Source: an uncultured Gemmobacter sp. (GTDB lineage Bacteria; Pseudomonadota; Alphaproteobacteria; Rhodobacterales; Rhodobacteraceae). From it: 8,197 bases of DNA. The notes under the pieces were generated by a model that was not told the DNA's origin, did not search any database, and saw only the letters and a program-made list of their open reading frames with translations. A program made the position numbers and the translations under genes. How positions within the stretch are numbered: the first letter of the stretch is position 1; every line of letters starts with the position of its first letter. Positions 5,981-8,197 of this stretch are shown piece after piece. Location of the stretch: positions 1 to 8,197 of the forward strand of contig CALKAA010000292.1 in NCBI GenBank assembly GCA_937983495.1, read 5' to 3'.

Positions 5981-5994
5981 GACCCCATGGGGTC
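5981..5994. promoter_or_regulatory. 14-bp perfect palindrome upstream of the BCCT gene (candidate operator)
   Basis: GACCCCATGGGGTC is fully self-complementary and lies about 96 bp upstream of the BCCT start codon, in the 200-bp gap before the next upstream gene. Its place fits a binding site controlling the transporter. No regulator gene is adjacent and I cannot name the protein. Confidence 0.4.
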
Positions 5995-6085
5995 ACAAAC
6001 GACAAAAGCCATCAAAGCTGTGCCGTAGGGGCAGATTTTGCGCGCAGATGGCGGCAGGCAAAGGCGGCAGACAAAGAGGGGCGGT

Positions 6086-6862
6086 TCAATCCGTCTTGCG
6101 GAAAATCTTGATGCGGTCGCCGCGCCGCGCCGGGCCATTGGCATGGGCATGGCGGCTGCCTGCGGGCATGGGCGGCAGCGACAGGTTCAGCCGCAGAAGG
6201 CGGTCCTGCGGGCCGGCCCCATGCAGGCTGACCATGGTGCCCGAGGCCTGCACCTTGCCGGCCTGGGCAAATTCGGCCTGCGCCTCCAGCCGGTTCAGCC
6301 CATCGGGGTCTTCGATCCAGATGCGCAGATCGGTGAGCGGGCGAAAGCCGCCCTGACTGCCCAGAAACTCGCCCGGCAGGCAGATCTGACCCGTGCTGAG
6401 GTCTTGCAGCATCAGGCGCGGCTGACCGGCGCGCGGGCGGATCATCAGGCCCGCCACCGGATGATCGGGCGTATCGCCGCCAACCCAGCCGCCAAAGCGC
6501 CCCGGACGATCGCCATAGCCCGCCAGATGCAGCACGAAATCGGTCGCGCCGGGCGGCGCGGGCACCGGATCGGGGCCTCGGGTCGAGAGATAGGCCAAGG
6601 CAATCGAGCCGCGCGGAGCGCCTGTGCCGCTCTGACTGACGATCTCGATGCCCAGCACGGCGGTCTGGCCCACGCGGATCACGCAGAACTCGCCCGGCTG
6701 CATCAGCGCCCCGGACAGATTGCCCGGCTCATACATCAGCGACAGCGCATGGCGCGAGGCCAGCGGCACCACCGGGCGAATGATGGCATCGGCCTCCTGA
6801 CCTGCGGGCGCGGTAAAGGTCAGCGTCACGATGCCGGGGGTCAGTTTGACGGTTTCATACAT
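6086..6862 (-). CDS. Conserved-looking protein of unknown function in the HlyD operon
   Basis: A 258-residue protein that I do not recognise. It has no signal peptide, no membrane segment and no catalytic motif that I can name. The composition suggests alternating beta strands in two parts: residues about 1-95 (LTPGIVTLTFTAPAG, then GQTAVLGIEIVS and GSIALAYLS) and about 107-195 (FVLHLAGYGDRPGRFGGWVG, VAGLMIRPRAG, then LPGEFLGSQGGFRPLTDLRI). The C-terminus is basic (GDRIKIFRKTD). GGAAG eight bases upstream supports the ATG at 6862. It begins 48 bp after the HlyD stop with no terminator between, so it is probably co-transcribed with the type I secretion adaptor. A role tied to secretion, such as handling of the substrate, is inference from position only. 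I see no clear terminator after it. Confidence 0.8.
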   Translation of the reverse strand: MYETVKLTPGIVTLTFTAPAGQEADAIIRPVVPLASRHALSLMYEPGNLSGALMQPGEFCVIRVGQTAVLGIEIVSQSGTGAPRGSIALAYLSTRGPDPVPAPPGATDFVLHLAGYGDRPGRFGGWVGGDTPDHPVAGLMIRPRAGQPRLMLQDLSTGQICLPGEFLGSQGGFRPLTDLRIWIEDPDGLNRLEAQAEFAQAGKVQASGTMVSLHGAGPQDRLLRLNLSLPPMPAGSRHAHANGPARRGDRIKIFRKTD

Positions 6863-6910
6863 GTCGGTCTTCCGTGTCCTGCGGCAGAGGGGGCCGCGCT
6901 TCCTTCGGCG

Positions 6911-8150
6911 TCAATCTTCGCGCATCGCGCTTTGCAGGCGCCGCGACAAGGGCCCGAGCAGATAGTTCAGAGCCGTGCGCTCGCCAGTGGGCAGGATGGC
7001 AGTTGCGGTCATGCCTGCCACCAGCGCGTGACGCTGCGGTTCGGGCAGGGTGATGCCATCCAGCCGGATGCGGGCCTCGTAATAGGTTTCCTGAGTTTGC
7101 GCATTGGTGATGCGATCCTTGGAAACGCTGAGGATCTCGCCCTCTGCCGGAGACAGATGCAGCGCCTGAAAGGCGGGAAAGCTGATCTCGGCCCGTGCAC
7201 CGGGCAAAACGCCGTCGATGTCGTCGGGCAGGACGCGGGCCGTGATGACATAATCATCAGTTTCGGGCGCGATCTTCATGATCACCTCGCCCCCGCCGAT
7301 CACCGCGCCGACCGTGCCCAGAACGCTTTCCTGAACGGTGCCATCCACCGGGGCATGGATTTCCACCCGGTTCAGCGAATCGCGGGTGACGATGAGGTCA
7401 CGCTCCAGCGCGCGAATCTCGCGGGTCAGGACTTCCAGCTCGTCAGCGGCGCGGCGGCGATATTCCTGTTCTGCCTGCGCAATCTGCAAGCGGAAGCCGA
7501 GAATGGATTGCCGGATGCGCGCGATGTCGATATCGGCCTGCGCCACCTTTTCCTCCAGCGCGAGGCTCTGCTTTTCCAATTCGCTGACGCGGGCCTGTGC
7601 CGTCAGGCCCTTTTCGCGTAACGAGCGCTGCGCCTCCAGATCGGATTGCACCAGCTTGGCTTCGCGCAGGGCAATCCCCCGCCGCACCTCGCTGGCGCGC
7701 ACTTCCTCATCGGCTTGTGCGATATTGGTTTCCAGCAGGTTCCGGGCCTGTTGCAGCTCTTTCAGTTGCAGCTCGAAATGCCGCTTTTCGCCCTCGGCGA
7801 TGCGCTGCACCTCGGGGTTGGCGGCGATGCTGCTGGCGAGGGCGGGCGAGAAATCGAAAGCCTGGCTCATGGCGATTTCTGCCTCCAGCCGCTCCTGACG
7901 GGCGCGATTGCCCAGAAGCTGCGTGTCGAACAGATCCGCCGTGGCGCTGCTTTCGGTCGAGGCAAGGCGCAACAACAGGTCGCCGGTTTTCACCCGGTCG
8001 CCATTGCGCACGAAAAATTCGCTGACGATGCCGCCTTCAAGATGCTGGATTTGCCGGGTGCTGCTGGCATTTTCCAGCACGCCCTGTGCCACCACGGCAC
8101 TGTCCAGCCGCGCAATGGCCAGCCAACCGCCGACAAGGCCAAAGCTGAGG
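6911..8150 (-). CDS. HlyD-family membrane fusion protein of a type I secretion system (N-terminus cut)
   Basis: The frame runs from the adapter junction to a TGA at 6911, giving 412 visible residues; relatives are usually about 430-480, so only the N-terminal cytoplasmic part and the true start are missing. Visible residues 1-15 (LSFGLVGGWLAIARL) are most of the single membrane helix. The AVVAQGVLE strand and IQHLEGGIVSEFFVRNGD half of the lipoyl-like domain follow. Then comes a long coiled coil rich in Glu, Gln, Ala and Arg (about 75-255), the second lipoyl half (VEIHAPVDGTV, near 265-275), and the beta-barrel and C-terminal motif (VAGMTATAILPTGE, then LNYLLGPLSRRL). Such proteins are anchored in the inner membrane and connect the ABC exporter to an outer-membrane TolC-like channel. 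A GTG at 8095 is only an internal valine. The ABC gene normally next to it is probably upstream, beyond the contig. Confidence 0.93.
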
Positions 8151-8197
8151 AGATCGGAAGAGCGTCGTGTAGGGAAAGAGTGTAGATCTCGGTGGTC
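8151..8197. other. Illumina TruSeq adapter sequence (assembly contamination)
   Basis: The last 47 bases begin with AGATCGGAAGAGCGTCGTGT and continue as the reverse complement of the TruSeq universal (P5-side) adapter as I know it. The junction falls inside the HlyD coding sequence. Translation of the opposite strand gives the well-known adapter artefact EIGRASCRERV. These bases are not part of the genome and should be trimmed. Confidence 0.98.

Noticed and set aside
6038..7621. A 527-residue plus-strand open frame across the HlyD operon
   Set aside because: It overlaps two well-supported minus-strand genes, has Gln/Arg/His-biased shadow composition, and shows no domain.
7646..8185. Plus-strand open frame ending in GRASCRERV
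   Set aside because: It is antisense to HlyD and its C-terminus is translated sequencing adapter.

Overview
The window is GC-rich and reads as the chromosome of an alphaproteobacterium, most likely of the Rhodobacteraceae/Paracoccaceae group. This is inferred from the codon bias and the mix of genes (small RTX protein, HlyD adaptor, BCCT carrier, ArsR plus SRPBCC operon); no rRNA or marker gene is present to confirm it. Every gene I can support lies on the minus strand, so the window is described below from its right end to its left end, the direction of transcription.

Right end (6086-8197). The last 47 bases (8151-8197) are not biological: they are Illumina TruSeq adapter fused to the contig end. 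Immediately inside lies a HlyD-type membrane fusion protein of a type I secretion system, cut at its N-terminus by the adapter. A 258-residue protein of unknown function follows 48 bp downstream and is probably in the same operon. The ABC exporter expected beside HlyD would lie beyond the contig end.

Middle (3293-5885). A full-length 545-residue BCCT transporter (quaternary ammonium/betaine type) stands alone, with a strong ribosome binding site and a clear terminator. Next comes a compact operon: an ArsR-type repressor, a single-domain SRPBCC/AHSA1 protein, and a protein with two SRPBCC/AHSA1 domains in tandem (this last gene runs down to 2412). Both junctions are ATGA stop/start overlaps. 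The ArsR start codon sits inside a near-perfect inverted repeat, which suggests autorepression and a leaderless or nearly leaderless message.

Left end (1-2411). A 413-bp non-coding stretch carries several short repeats (two with an 11-bp period) and a 15-bp palindrome upstream of a 260-residue RTX calcium-binding protein. The RTX protein lacks a Sec signal and carries a C-terminal type I secretion-like tail. After its terminator comes a family 2 glycosyltransferase with a helical, TPR-like N-terminal region, cut off by the left contig end.

The RTX protein (substrate-like) and the HlyD adaptor (export machinery) could belong to one secretion pathway even though the BCCT and ArsR/SRPBCC units separate them; that link is inference. 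I found no CRISPR, tRNA, rRNA, insertion sequence, phage or toxin-antitoxin feature, and nothing that forms a clearly new system. The least explained items are the 258-residue HlyD neighbour, the tandem SRPBCC protein, and the repeat-rich region upstream of the RTX gene.
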